A stretch of DNA of 64,000 nt from assembly GCF_014192055.1 (NCBI RefSeq), contig NZ_JACHXM010000001.1, forward strand, positions 124,001 to 188,000, read 5' to 3'. The translations under genes and the position numbers were made by a program. Positions 45,207 to 54,581 of the stretch are shown here, in pieces. This DNA is from Halomonas organivorans (GTDB lineage: Bacteria; Pseudomonadota; Gammaproteobacteria; Pseudomonadales; Halomonadaceae). Positions within the stretch are counted from its first letter, which is position 1; the number at the start of each line of letters is the position of its first letter. A model generated the notes under the pieces. That model was not told where the DNA came from. It searched no databases and saw only the letters and a list, made by a program, of their open reading frames with translations.

Positions 45207-46217
45207 ATGACACCGGAAGACCGTTCACCCGCCTGGTTGAGATCGGCCCTGTTGGAGGACGAGCGTCGACTGGTCTTCAGCTCCGAGGCGCTGGATGAGA
45301 TCCAGGAAAGCGTGGCCAGCGTCTTCAAGCCGCACCGGCTGGATACGCCGCGCGGCGATGCTCCCCGGAAGGCCCGCTTGCACTCCGTGGGCCTCGGCAG
45401 GGTCTCTTTCAATCGCCTGGCCTATGGCCGCGAAGTTCGCATCGACCCCGAACGTCTGGAGCGCTTCTATCTGATCCAGATGCCCGTCTGCGGGCAGGCC
45501 GAGATTCTCAGCGATCAGCAGTCCATCGGCTCCCATGAGCGTCTGGCCTCGGTGCTCAACCCGACGGCGCGGCTGGAGATGCACTGGAGCGGCGACTGCG
45601 ACCAGCTGATGCTGCGCATCGAGCGCGAGGCCCTGGAGTTGGCCTGCAGCCGCCATCTCGGTCATCCCTTGCGCGAACCACTGTGCTTCGCCCCAGCGCT
45701 GCGCTGGCGAGACGACCCTAACTGGTTCCACCTCATCGCCTATCTGGTCCGACTGCTCAAGGAATCCCCCGGCGCCCCCGCCCAGCCGCTGATCGCCTCG
45801 CAGCTCGAGCAGCTCGTGATCAGCACCCTGCTGACGATCCAGCCCCACAACTACTCCGAGGCCCTGCAGCAGGGCGAGAGACGCCTGGCTCCGCGTCACG
45901 TCAAGCGGGTCGAGGAGTACATCGAGGCGCATGCCGAAGAGCCATTGACGCCGGCCCATCTGGCCGAGGTCGCCGGCGTCAGCCTGCGGACGCTCTATGC
46001 CGGGTTTCGCGACTTCCGGCAACAGAGCCCGATGGAATACCTCCGCCAAGTCCGTCTGCAACGGATCAGGACGGCACTGCAGGCGCACGGCAACAGTGCC
46101 TCGATCACCGAGACCGCCATGCGCTGGGGCTTCACCCATATGGGCCGCTTCAGCCAGCGCTACCGCCAGGTCTTCGGCGAAATGCCGAGCGAGACTCGAC
46201 GCCGAGCCAACGACTGA
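45207..46217 (+). CDS. iifR: AraC/XylS-family regulator of the indole operon (IifR-like)
   Basis: 336 residues from the ATG at 45207 (AGGGAG ahead); upstream in-frame codons overlap the operator region. The N-terminal ligand domain has RFYLIQMPVCGQAEI. The C-terminal double helix-turn-helix has LTPAHLAEVAGVSLRTLYAGFRDFRQQSPMEYLRQVRL and SITETAMRWGFTHMGRFSQRYRQVFGEMPSE. It is divergent from the DLH-SnoaL gene with XylS-type half sites between. It is related to the AntR-like protein at 39051-40052; indole or a downstream metabolite is the likely signal. Confidence 0.83.
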   Translation: MTPEDRSPAWLRSALLEDERRLVFSSEALDEIQESVASVFKPHRLDTPRGDAPRKARLHSVGLGRVSFNRLAYGREVRIDPERLERFYLIQMPVCGQAEILSDQQSIGSHERLASVLNPTARLEMHWSGDCDQLMLRIEREALELACSRHLGHPLREPLCFAPALRWRDDPNWFHLIAYLVRLLKESPGAPAQPLIASQLEQLVISTLLTIQPHNYSEALQQGERRLAPRHVKRVEEYIEAHAEEPLTPAHLAEVAGVSLRTLYAGFRDFRQQSPMEYLRQVRLQRIRTALQAHGNSASITETAMRWGFTHMGRFSQRYRQVFGEMPSETRRRAND

Positions 46218-46316
46218 GAGGCATCACCGTTGGCGGCTTGACGTCCGATTCCGGCGAGTCTTGTCCACATGACGCGATACACTGGCGAGGAAGAGTCGGA
46301 ATCGAGGAGCGCCGCC

Positions 46317-47738
46317 ATGCTGGACCCCGCCCAGTGCCGCCAGGCCCGTCTGGCCCGGGACGCCCGCTTCGACGGCCGTTTCGTGGTCGCCGTGACTACC
46401 ACCGGCATCTACTGCCGGCCGATCTGCCCGGCCACGCCGCCCCGGGAAACCAACGTGCGCTACTTTGACAGTGCCCTGGCCGCCGCCGAGGCGGGCTTTC
46501 GCCCCTGCCTGCGCTGCCGGCCGGACAGCGCGCCGGACTCCCCCGCCTGGCGCGGCACCCGCGCTACCCTGGAGCGCGCCCTGCGGCTGATCGACGACGG
46601 CGCCCTGCGCGACGGCCCGCTCGGCGCCCTGTGCGAACGGCTAGGCGTAGGCGAACGCCACCTGCGCCGGCTGTTCCACGAGCAGCTCGGCGTCTCGCCC
46701 AAGGCCTATGCCCAGCACCGCCAGTGCCTGTTCGCCAAGCAGCTGCTCCACCAGACGACGCTACCGATCACCGATATCGCCTACGCCAGCGGCTTTCGCA
46801 GCCTGCGACGCTTCAACGATGCCTTCCTGAATCGCATCGGCCTGGCCCCGCGGGAACTACGCCGCCGTGCCGGCACGCCCAGCCAGGCCGGCGAGCCCTT
46901 GACGCTATGGTTGGCCTACCGCCCGCCCTACGCCTGGCCGGCGCTGCGCGACTTCCACGCCGGCCGCGCCATTCCCGGCCTGGAGTGGGTCGGCGAGGAG
47001 CACTACGGCCGCCACATTCGCTGGGACGCGGCCGACGGTAGAACGGCGACGGGCCAGTTCACCGCCGAGCACGTACCGGAACGCCAGGCCTTCCGGGTCC
47101 GCCTCGAGCTCGACGACCTGCAGGTGCTGTCGCCGGTGGTGCGGCGAATCCGCCGAGTGCTCGACCTGGACGCCGACACCGCCACCATCGAGGCCCACCT
47201 GGCCGACGCCTTCCCCACGCTCGAGCTCGTCGAGGGGCTGCGCCTGCCCGGCATCTGGTCGCCCTTCGAGGCCGGGGCACGTGCCATCCTCGGCCAGCAG
47301 GTTTCCACCGACGCCGCCCGCGGCCTGGTCACCCGACTGGTGGAGGCCCTGGGCGAGCCGGCCGGAAACGGCTATCACTTCCCGACGCCCGCGGCGGTCG
47401 CCGGCAGCGCGCTCGACTGCCTGCGCATGCCCGGTGCTCGCAAGGCGACCCTGAAGCGCTTCTCGAGCTGGTACGCTGACGGCGAGGCCGATGACGAGCC
47501 GACGGCGTGGACGACGCTCAAGGGCATCGGGCCCTGGACGGCCAGCTACGCGGCCCTGCGTGGCACCAGCCATCCCGATGTGTGGCTTGCCGGCGACGCC
47601 GGCGTACGCCGGGCCCTGCCCTGCCTTCACGGCGCCGCCCCGGCCACCGCCGCGCCCTGGCGCAGCTACCTGACCCTGCAGCTCTGGTCTCAGCCACTCC
47701 CCACGCATGACGCAAGGAGCCAAGCCAATGAGCACTGA
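46317..47738 (+). CDS. alkA: Ada-type regulator fused to AlkA DNA-3-methyladenine glycosylase
   Basis: 473 residues from the ATG at 46317 with GAGGAG upstream. Residues 1-75 are the Ada zinc/methyl-acceptor domain (YCRPICPA and CLRCRPD give the four Cys). About 85-190 is an AraC helix-turn-helix ([28 protein letters not shown]). From 200 on comes the AlkA fold with the helix-hairpin-helix glycosylase core [26 protein letters not shown] and catalytic Asp in [12 protein letters not shown]. It should sense phosphotriester methylation and excise alkylated bases. The ogt gene overlaps its 3' end, forming an adaptive-response unit. Confidence 0.93.
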   Translation: MLDPAQCRQARLARDARFDGRFVVAVTTTGIYCRPICPATPPRETNVRYFDSALAAAEAGFRPCLRCRPDSAPDSPAWRGTRATLERALRLIDDGALRDGPLGALCERLGVGERHLRRLFHEQLGVSPKAYAQHRQCLFAKQLLHQTTLPITDIAYASGFRSLRRFNDAFLNRIGLAPRELRRRAGTPSQAGEPLTLWLAYRPPYAWPALRDFHAGRAIPGLEWVGEEHYGRHIRWDAADGRTATGQFTAEHVPERQAFRVRLELDDLQVLSPVVRRIRRVLDLDADTATIEAHLADAFPTLELVEGLRLPGIWSPFEAGARAILGQQVSTDAARGLVTRLVEALGEPAGNGYHFPTPAAVAGSALDCLRMPGARKATLKRFSSWYADGEADDEPTAWTTLKGIGPWTASYAALRGTSHPDVWLAGDAGVRRALPCLHGAAPATAAPWRSYLTLQLWSQPLPTHDARSQANEH

Positions 47739-48222
47739 CAACGCCCTGGACTACTTCCGCCCGCCGGAGAGCGAAGCCCTCGGCCTGGTTCGCCTCGAAG
47801 CCTCTGGCTCGGGGCTGACCCGGATCGCCTTCGTCATGGAGGAGGACGCGCCGGCCCGGCCCAACGCCCACACCGAGCAGGCCCGCGCCCAGCTCGCCGA
47901 GTACTTCGCCGGCACCCGCCAAGCCTTCGACCTGCCGCTGGCCCCCGAGGGCACCGACTTCCAGCGCCGGGTGTGGCAGGCGCTGGCGACGATCCCCTTC
48001 GGCGAGACCCGCTGCTACGCCGAGATCGCCGAGCAGCTCGGCTGCAAGGGCGGGCAGCGCGCGGTGGGCGCGGCCAACGGCAAGAACCCGCTGGCCGTCG
48101 TGGTGCCCTGCCACCGGGTGATCGGCAGCGACGGCCGGCTGACCGGCTACGCCGCCGGCATCGGCCGCAAGCAGTGGCTGCTGGCCCATGAGGCCGGCGA
48201 GGTGCCCTTCGCGTTGGGGTGA
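47728..48222 (+). CDS. ogt: methylated-DNA--protein-cysteine methyltransferase
   Basis: 164 residues from the ATG at 47728 (AAGGAG ahead), overlapping the glycosylase gene by 11 bp. The active-site VVPCHRVIG (Cys acceptor), [17 protein letters not shown] and [11 protein letters not shown] are the standard MGMT motifs. It transfers O6-methyl groups from guanine to its own Cys. Confidence 0.95.
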   Translation: MSTDNALDYFRPPESEALGLVRLEASGSGLTRIAFVMEEDAPARPNAHTEQARAQLAEYFAGTRQAFDLPLAPEGTDFQRRVWQALATIPFGETRCYAEIAEQLGCKGGQRAVGAANGKNPLAVVVPCHRVIGSDGRLTGYAAGIGRKQWLLAHEAGEVPFALG

Positions 48223-48399
48223 GTCACCTCCTCAACAGCAACGCCCTGACGTGAGTCGGGAGGCACGGGGTCCCCCGCCGGCATGGTATGCCATGGGAGT
48301 AGGCTAGCTGGCTTGGTCTGAGTATTGAGCACCAGGGCTATTCGAATAGCCCTGGTGCAACCGATCCACCATCTATTGTTGATGAGAAGGCTTGGCCCC

Positions 48400-48724
48400 A
48401 AATTCTGAAGGAAGCGCATGACGTATGATCAGGGGCCGCGAAATGACGCAGCACGCCAAGATTACCCAGAATACCGGTGTTGCCATCTATTTCTATGACC
48501 CGCATAGCCCATGGTAGAGAGACGCCAACGAAAATATCAATGGACTCATACGGCACTCCTTGCCCAAGGGAACAGACCTACCGGTCCATAGCCTGAAGGA
48601 ACTGGATGAGATCGCGCTTGGGCTGAATATGCGGCCGCGAAAGCGCTTCGACTTCAAGTGTTCCATCGAAATGATGAGCGAGCTGATGGCGCAGTACCAT
48701 GAGGCTCCGTCATCAACGCATTGA
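48400..48724 (+). pseudogene. remnant of an IS30-family transposase (C-terminal part)
   Basis: The translation gives MTYDQG, then after a one-base shift at the GGGG run (48432-48435) EMTQHAKITQNTGVAIYFYDPHSPW. An in-frame TAG at 48515-48517 follows, where IS30 enzymes have Gln-Arg-Gly, then ENINGLIRHSLPKGTDL and LNMRPRKRFDFK to a TGA at 48722. This is the DDE C-terminal half of IS30 transposases with one frameshift and nonsense codons. The N-terminal half and clear inverted repeats are not seen. Confidence 0.85.
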
Positions 48725-48769
48725 GGTGTTGCATTCAGAAACGGCAGCAGCCGTGTGAAGATTACCGCT

Positions 48770-50025
48770 CTAGGATGACGCCGAAATGGCTTGTCCAAGG
48801 CGCTGTAAACCGACTTCGATTTGGTCAACGGTTGGAAGCGTATAGCTTAGCCTTAGCGTATTTACCCCACCACCGTCAGCATGAAAGGCTCCACCAGGCA
48901 CAAATGCAACCCCATAATCCCTGCCGGCCGTTGCTAGCAGTTCTCTGGTGTCGATTTCGCTGGGTAACGTGACCCAAACGAACATACCGCCGTCCGGACG
49001 CGTCCATCGACTACCTGCTGGCAAGGCGTCACCAAGGAGCGAAAGCATGGCATCGCGTTTCTGCCGGTAGATACTGCAAGCACGTTCGACTTGTTCGTCA
49101 TAGGTCATTCTCGCCAGATGCAACATGACACGCTGGTTTATGGCAGGCGAATTCAGGTCACTGCTCTGTTTGATCAGTGTCAGCCGGCTAATGATCTCAC
49201 GCGACGCACACACCCAGCCGACCCGAAGGCCTGGCGTAAAGACCTTGGAGAATGAGCCACAATAGACGACGCGGGATGCATCGATACTGCCGGAATCCTC
49301 GACGTCCAGTGCTTGCATTGGCAATTCAGAAATTCCGTCGAAGCGAAGCATCTCGTAAGGACTGTCTTCGATCACCGGCATGTCACGTTCGGCCGCTAGC
49401 GCGAGGATTTCGCGACGTTCTGTCTCGCCAAGGGTCTCGCCAGTAGGGTTCGCAAAGTCTGGAACGACATAGGCGAAGGCATCGCTCCCTTCTCCCGCAT
49501 TCATGCCCCCCCCTCGAGGGAAACGTTACCGTTGTCGGAAATACACAACGTCGCATACTCGGGTTGGCTCGGCGTAAAAGCCTGTAGCGCGCCAAGATAT
49601 GTAGGCGCTGTGACGGCTACCCGATCCCCCGGCGAAATGAATAGCTTGCCTAGAAACTCGAGCGCCTGTTGCGACCCGTTGGTGATCAGGATATGTTCCG
49701 AGTTACAGGGTATGCCCTTGCGCTGCATATGATTAGCGATCCATGATCGCAGCTCGGCGTCACCTTCGCTGACTGAATATTGCAGGGCTTTGCATGCCTC
49801 GCTACTATCGTTCAGGATAGCATTATAGATGGCCTGGATCCGTTCTGTAGGGAAGAGCGCTGGATCGGGAATACCGCCGGCAAAGGAGATCATGCCCGGC
49901 TGATCAATAAGCTTCAGCAGTTCTCGTATTTCGGATGCCTGAACCCCGCGCATACGTTCTGCATAACGAGGCTTCCAAGATGCTCCTGTGGTTTCCGAGC
50001 TCGAACTTTTTCCCGTATTTTCCAT
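48770..50025 (-). pseudogene. PLP-dependent aminotransferase (2-aminoadipate/kynurenine aminotransferase type), frameshifted
   Basis: Two frames make one class I/II aminotransferase: residues 1-174 (49501-50025: PGMISFAGGIPDPALFP, LQYSVSEGDAELRSWI, ITNGSQQALEFLGK) and 244 residues (48770-49504: YVVPDFANPTG, VIEDSPYEMLRF, PLP lysine in CGSFSKVFTPGLRVGW, RPDGGMFVWV). The break is at a G8 run on the coding strand (49506-49513), where one added G restores the frame. The two pieces overlap by ATGA, so some coupled translation is conceivable. The fold matches LysN/KAT-type enzymes without the MocR helix-turn-helix. It may be a pseudogene, a slippage-variable gene or a sequencing error. Confidence 0.8.
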
Positions 50026-50214
50026 ACTTAGCGTCTCGTAAGATCCTATAATGCGTTTACTTCGCCGTCAAAAAGTATCATTTCAAAGCCCGGTGCCGGA
50101 TGCTATCCGCACGTATACCAGTGCCTCGCGTATATTGGGGGACCGCCATGTTGTGCGTGACTATATTATCTCATGCATGCAACTCTATCCATTTTTTGTC
50201 AAGCCGTTTCAGCG

Positions 50215-50498
50215 CTAGAACAGTGCGGTAATTCCCATACCACCCCCGATGCAAACAGCAGCGATGCCCAGCCTCCCGTCGATCCTTTCCAATTCCCACA
50301 GCGAGACGTCGACAATGCGGGTACCCGACATCACGTAGGGATGTCCAAGCACAAGTGCGCTCCCAGGTTAACCCGCTCGCGGCGGAGGCCGAGCTGATCA
50401 AGCGTCGCAAACCCGATAGACGCGAAGGGTTCGTTGATTTCGAACAAGTCGATATCGTCGAGGCCCAGCCCAGTGCGCTTCAGCAGCTTACAGACAGA
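50215..50498 (-). pseudogene. C-terminal remnant of a thiolase (acetyl-CoA acyltransferase)
   Basis: The minus-strand translation gives LKRTGLGLDDIDLFEINEPFASIGFATLDQLGL, then VNLGAHLCLD, and after a frameshift near 50330 MSGTRIVDVSLWELERIDGRLGIAAVCIGGGMGITALF and stop. These match the thiolase C-terminal domain, but the active-site GHP motif is destroyed. The 5' part is missing; the remnant ends abruptly against a LysE fragment at about 50500. Confidence 0.82.
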
Positions 50499-50499
50499 C

Positions 50500-50860
50500 G
50501 CGGCTCGACGCCGCCACCCTCGGTGAGACGGCACCGAGCGCCGCCTTCGGCGCCCTGCTGGCAGGCCTCGCCTCGGGGCTATTGAATCCCAAGAACGCGC
50601 TCTTCTACGCCAGCCTGTTCGCGGTGCTCCACGCCCAGGCCACTCCCGCCGGCATCCAGGGGCTGTACGCGGCCTGGATGGTCGCGGCGGTGCTCGGCTG
50701 GGACCTGCTGATCGGCCACATGGCGGGCCATCCGCAGCTGATCCGACGCTTCGGCCACGGCCTGCGACACATCGAGCGGCTGGCCGGCGTCCTGCTCATC
50801 CTGCTGGCGCTCGGCATCGTCGCGGCCAGGCTAGGGCCCACGCTGCTGGCACCGTCGTGA
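50500..50860 (+). pseudogene. 3' fragment of a LysE-family exporter gene
   Basis: An open frame from about 50507 encodes LDAATLGETAPSAAFGALLAGLASGLLNPKNALFYASLF followed by two further hydrophobic segments, ending at a TGA at 50858. LLNPKNALFY is the LysE/RhtB-family motif of the second half of the protein. The first half is absent and no start or ribosome-binding site is present, so this is a truncated gene joined head-on to the thiolase fragment. Confidence 0.78.
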
Positions 50861-50891
50861 AGGCGACGTCGTCGTGAAAGAGACGTAGACC

Positions 50892-51833
50892 TCAGGGCCT
50901 GGGCGCTTCCAGCCAGTCGCGCCGCTCGATGACCAGTTCACCGAGGAAGTCGGCCAATGCCCGGACCCGTGGCGCCCGCGACAGGTCGGTCTGGATCACC
51001 AGGTAAATGTCCTGCTCGACGCCGATGTCCGCCTCTAGGCAGGTAAGGTCGGTGCCCCGCGCCACCAGATGCGGCAGCACCGCCAGCCCTAGCCCCGCCT
51101 CGGCCGCGACGACCTGAGCATGAAGCGATGTGGTGGTCAGCGCAGCCTCACGGCCGTCGAGCGCTGCGACCACCCAGCGGGCGGCGGGCAGGTGGGCCTG
51201 GCGCTCGCCCCAGGCGATGAAGGCATCTCTGCCATCATCCCCCATGGCCCTATCGGACTGGCGACGCGCCAGATAGCCGGGGCTGGCATAGAGCCCGTAG
51301 CCCAACGTCCCCAGGCGCCGGAACGACAGATTGCCCCGCTCGGGCTTGACCATGCGGATGGCCAGGTCGGCGTCCCGGCGCTGCAGGTTGGCGGTCGGGA
51401 TATCCGTGACGAGATCGATGGCGAGCCCCGGGTAGCGCTCCCGGAACCTCGGCAAGGCCGGCAGGATCAGGCGGGTCGCCAGGTTCTCAGCGGTGGCCAG
51501 CCTGATTCGCCCGGTCATCTCCTGGCCGTCGTCTACGCCCGAGGCGAAGGCATGGGCGGCGGCTTCCAGCGCCTCGGCCCTGGGAACCAACCCCTTCCCC
51601 TCGGCGGTGAGCCGGTAGCCCGACTGCTGGCGGACGAACAGCGGAACCCCCATGGCCGCTTCCAGGCGTTCGATGCGTCGTGCCAGGGTGGCGATGCCGA
51701 CCCCGAGCCTCGCCGCCGCGCCGCTCAAGGTGCCGAGGCGTGCCACGGCGATGAAGGCGCCGGCATCGTTCCAGTCGACCCGGCGCGACGCCGGCTTTTC
51801 ATTCCTGGAAACCCCCTTTCCGGAGTCGTGCAT
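50892..51833 (-). CDS. LysR-family transcriptional regulator
   Basis: 313 residues. The N-terminal helix-turn-helix reads [41 protein letters not shown], with a substrate domain from about 105 ([20 protein letters not shown]). It is of the CrgA/DsdC-like subgroup often divergent from oxidoreductases. Its start lies 68 bp from the aldo-keto reductase gene, which it probably regulates. Confidence 0.88.
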   Translation of the reverse strand: MHDSGKGVSRNEKPASRRVDWNDAGAFIAVARLGTLSGAAARLGVGIATLARRIERLEAAMGVPLFVRQQSGYRLTAEGKGLVPRAEALEAAAHAFASGVDDGQEMTGRIRLATAENLATRLILPALPRFRERYPGLAIDLVTDIPTANLQRRDADLAIRMVKPERGNLSFRRLGTLGYGLYASPGYLARRQSDRAMGDDGRDAFIAWGERQAHLPAARWVVAALDGREAALTTTSLHAQVVAAEAGLGLAVLPHLVARGTDLTCLEADIGVEQDIYLVIQTDLSRAPRVRALADFLGELVIERRDWLEAPRP

Positions 51834-51901
51834 ATTGCTGGTTCCTGGTGTGTGTAACGCTGATTGCCGTCATTTTCCTCAACGCGACAGGAGACGCCAG
51901 C

Positions 51902-52885
51902 ATGCAACGACGCACCCTCGGAAAGGACCTGACGGTATCGGCCATGGGCCTTGGCTGCATGGGCATGAGCGAATTCTACGGTCCGCGCCATGATGACGAA
52001 TCCCGGCGCGTGTTGGCCAGGGCGATAGAGCTCGGCGTGGACTTCCTCGACACCGCCGACATGTACGGCTCTCACCACAACGAGACCCTGATCGGCGACT
52101 TCCTGTCGCGCCAGCGGACCGAGGTGAAGATCGCCACCAAGTTCGGCATCGTTCGCAAGCCCGGCGAGTACCGGCGCAGCCTGGACAACAGCGCAGGCTA
52201 TGCCCGCGAGGCCTGCGAGGGCTCGCTACGCCGGCTCGGCGTCGAGCGGATCGACCTCTACTACGTGCATCGCATCGACCCCGAACGACCGATCGAGGAG
52301 ACCATCGACGGCCTGGCGCGGCTCGTCGAGGAAGGCAAGGTCGCCCGCATCGGCCTGTGCGAGGTCAGCGCCGAGACCCTGCGCAGGGCCCACGCCGTGC
52401 ACCCGATCAGCGCCGTGCAGACCGAATACTCGCTGTGGACCCGCGACGTGGAAGCCGCGGTGCTGCCGACCTGCCGCGAGCTCGGCATCGGCTTCGTACC
52501 CTACTCGCCGCTGGGGCGCGGCTTCCTGACCGGTCGCTATCGGAACGAATCCGACTTCGAGGAGGGCGATTTCCGCCCCGGCCTGCCCCGCTTCGCGCCC
52601 GAGGCGATGGACGCCAACCGGCGGATCGCCGAGGCCATCGCCGTGCTCGCCGCCGAGAAGGGCTGCACGCCGGCCCAGCTGTCGCTGGCCTGGTTGCTCG
52701 CCCAGGGAGACGACATCGTGCCGATTCCAGGCACCAAGCGACTGCGCTATCTCGAGGAGAACGTCGCTGCAGCGGATCTCAGGCTGACGCCGGACGAATG
52801 CCATCGGCTCGAAGCCGCCACCGCGCGACTCCCGGTGACCGGCGAACGTTACACCGCCGAAGGCATGAAGGGGGTCAACGCATGA
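51902..52885 (+). CDS. aldo/keto reductase
   Basis: 327 residues from the ATG at 51902, preceded by AGGAG. AKR motifs are [14 protein letters not shown], the catalytic Asp/Tyr in [13 protein letters not shown], Lys in VKIATKFG, His in YYVHRIDPE and the NADPH-binding [16 protein letters not shown]. Similar to the AKR13-type yhdN/yakc reductases acting on aldehydes. Divergent LysR regulator upstream. Confidence 0.92.
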   Translation: MQRRTLGKDLTVSAMGLGCMGMSEFYGPRHDDESRRVLARAIELGVDFLDTADMYGSHHNETLIGDFLSRQRTEVKIATKFGIVRKPGEYRRSLDNSAGYAREACEGSLRRLGVERIDLYYVHRIDPERPIEETIDGLARLVEEGKVARIGLCEVSAETLRRAHAVHPISAVQTEYSLWTRDVEAAVLPTCRELGIGFVPYSPLGRGFLTGRYRNESDFEEGDFRPGLPRFAPEAMDANRRIAEAIAVLAAEKGCTPAQLSLAWLLAQGDDIVPIPGTKRLRYLEENVAAADLRLTPDECHRLEAATARLPVTGERYTAEGMKGVNA

Positions 52886-53053
52886 ACGCGGCCAAGGCGG
52901 CCTTTCGGGATCACGAGCCTGGTCGATGACAATGGTGCCGACCGTAGAGTGCATGAAGTAGTGAGCGTGGCGGGTGGCAACATGCCCGTCAACGCCGCTC
53001 ACGAACAGCGACATGCCAGGGTTCCTGATCGAAGCAGCGCTTGCATCTCACCA

Positions 53054-53077
53054 ATATGTCTGTAACTCTCGACATAT
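53054..53077. promoter_or_regulatory. inverted repeat at the arsR start, likely ArsR operator
   Basis: ATATGTC (53054-53060) and GACATAT (53071-53077) are perfect inverted arms with a 10-bp spacer. The right arm includes the first two bases of the arsR ATG (53076-53078), so binding would block the arsR start itself. Confidence 0.65.
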
Positions 53078-53432
53078 GGACACAAAGCAAATGCTCGAGG
53101 CCTTTACGGCCCTCTCCCAGGCGACCCGCCTTGAGACCTTCCGGGTACTGGTGCGCCACGAGCCGGAAGGCCTGCCGGCCGGCGAGATCGCCCGGCTGAT
53201 GGGCGTGCCGCACAACACCATGTCGACCCATCTGGGCGTGCTATCCCGGGCGGGGCTGGTGGTCTCGCGCCGCCAGAGCCGATCGATCATCTACCGCGCC
53301 AGCCTCGATCACATGCGCGAGACGCTCAGTTTCCTGGTGCGCGACTGCTGTGCCGGCCGCCCCGAGCTCTGCGAGCCGCTCCTCGAGGAGCTGCGCCCCT
53401 GCTGCCCCCCGTCGGAGGATCCCCCAGCATGA
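53076..53432 (+). CDS. arsR: ArsR-family arsenic-responsive repressor
   Basis: 118 residues from the ATG at 53076 (MDTKQMLEAFTALSQATRL); no strong ribosome-binding site precedes it, so it may be weakly translated or leaderless. The winged helix has LPAGEIARLMGVPHNTMSTHLGVLSRAGLV. The classical CVC metal site in the recognition helix is absent. Instead Cys pairs lie at the C-terminus (RDCCAG, ELCEPL, RPCC), as in ArsR proteins that sense As(III) there. First gene of arsRCHB; the stop overlaps arsC by ATGA. Confidence 0.92.
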   Translation: MDTKQMLEAFTALSQATRLETFRVLVRHEPEGLPAGEIARLMGVPHNTMSTHLGVLSRAGLVVSRRQSRSIIYRASLDHMRETLSFLVRDCCAGRPELCEPLLEELRPCCPPSEDPPA

Positions 53433-53842
53433 TCAGCGTGATCTATCACAACCCGGCGTGCGGGACCTCCCGCAATACCCTGGCCATGCTCCGCGCTTCC
53501 GGCGAGGAGCCTCACGTCATCGAATACCTCAAGACGCCGCCCACCCTGGAAAAGCTGCGGGAACTGCTGACAGCGATGGCGATACCGCCGCGGGAGCTGC
53601 TGCGCCGCAAGGGCACGCCCTACGACGACCTGGGGCTGGGCGACCCGGCACTGACCGACGAGCAGTTGATCGATGCCATGCTGGCCCATCCCATTTTGAT
53701 CAATCGGCCCATCGTGGTGACGGAGCACGGCACCCGCCTGTGCCGCCCCTCGGAAACGGTGCTGGGCCTGCTGCCGAATCCCGTCACCGAGTTCACCAAG
53801 GAAGACGGTGAGTTCATCCGTTTCGAGGAAACCGCATCATGA
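53429..53842 (+). CDS. arsC: arsenate reductase (glutaredoxin-dependent)
   Basis: 137 residues with the ArsC/Spx thioredoxin-like fold. The N-terminal catalytic Cys is in [15 protein letters not shown], and the arsenate-binding Arg residues are at NRPIVV and TRLCRPSE. It reduces arsenate to arsenite with glutathione and glutaredoxin. Overlaps arsR and arsH by 4 bp each. Confidence 0.94.
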   Translation: MISVIYHNPACGTSRNTLAMLRASGEEPHVIEYLKTPPTLEKLRELLTAMAIPPRELLRRKGTPYDDLGLGDPALTDEQLIDAMLAHPILINRPIVVTEHGTRLCRPSETVLGLLPNPVTEFTKEDGEFIRFEETAS

Positions 53843-54555
53843 CGCTCGACACGCTCCCCAACATCGACCCCGAGCTCTTGCGCCCCATCGACGTCGACGC
53901 CCTGGCGGGCCCGCATGAGCCACGCCATGCCCCGCGCCTGCTGGTGCTTTACGGCTCGCTGCGCGACCGCTCCTATTCGCGCCTGCTCGCCGAGGAAGCC
54001 GGACGCCTGCTGCGCTGGTACGGCTGCGAGGTGCGCACCTTTGATCCTTCCGGACTGCCGCTGCCTGACGACGCCGAGGCTGATCACCCCAAGGTGCGGG
54101 AACTGCGCGATCTGGCCGAGTGGAGCGAAGGCATGCTGTGGGTCAGCCCCGAACGCCACGGCGCCATGACCGGCATCATGAAGGCCCAGATCGACTGGAT
54201 CCCCCTGGCGCTGGGCGGCGTTAGGCCGACCCAGGGCAAGACCCTGGCGGTGATGGAGGTCTCCGGCGGCAGCCAGAGCTTCAATGCCGTCAACCAGCTT
54301 CGCATCCTCGGCCGCTGGATGCGCATGCTGACCATCCCCAACCAGTCATCGGTGCCCAAGGCCTTCAACGAGTTCGACGAGGCCGGGCGCATGCGCCTGT
54401 CGCCGCTCTACCTGCGGGTGGTCGACGTCTGCGAGGAGCTGGTGAAGTTCACCTGGCTGACCCGGGGGCGAGCCGCCTACCTGACCGACCGCTATTCGGA
54501 GCGGGTCGAAAGCGCCGAGGCGGTGTCCCGCCGCGTCAACCAGGCGACGCACTGA
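53839..54555 (+). CDS. arsH: arsenical resistance protein ArsH (NADPH-dependent FMN reductase)
   Basis: 238 residues of the ArsH flavodoxin-like type: [25 protein letters not shown] (FMN phosphate loop), [23 protein letters not shown] and [24 protein letters not shown]. ArsH oxidises trivalent organoarsenicals and reduces FMN or quinones. Third gene in the tightly coupled arsRCHB operon. Confidence 0.95.
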   Translation: MTLDTLPNIDPELLRPIDVDALAGPHEPRHAPRLLVLYGSLRDRSYSRLLAEEAGRLLRWYGCEVRTFDPSGLPLPDDAEADHPKVRELRDLAEWSEGMLWVSPERHGAMTGIMKAQIDWIPLALGGVRPTQGKTLAVMEVSGGSQSFNAVNQLRILGRWMRMLTIPNQSSVPKAFNEFDEAGRMRLSPLYLRVVDVCEELVKFTWLTRGRAAYLTDRYSERVESAEAVSRRVNQATH

Positions 54556-54581
54556 GTCCACACCCCGGAAAGGAGTCCTTC

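Noticed and set aside
52226..53014. 262-residue minus-strand frame over the aldo-keto reductase
   Set aside because: It is the reverse shadow of a gene with all AKR motifs.
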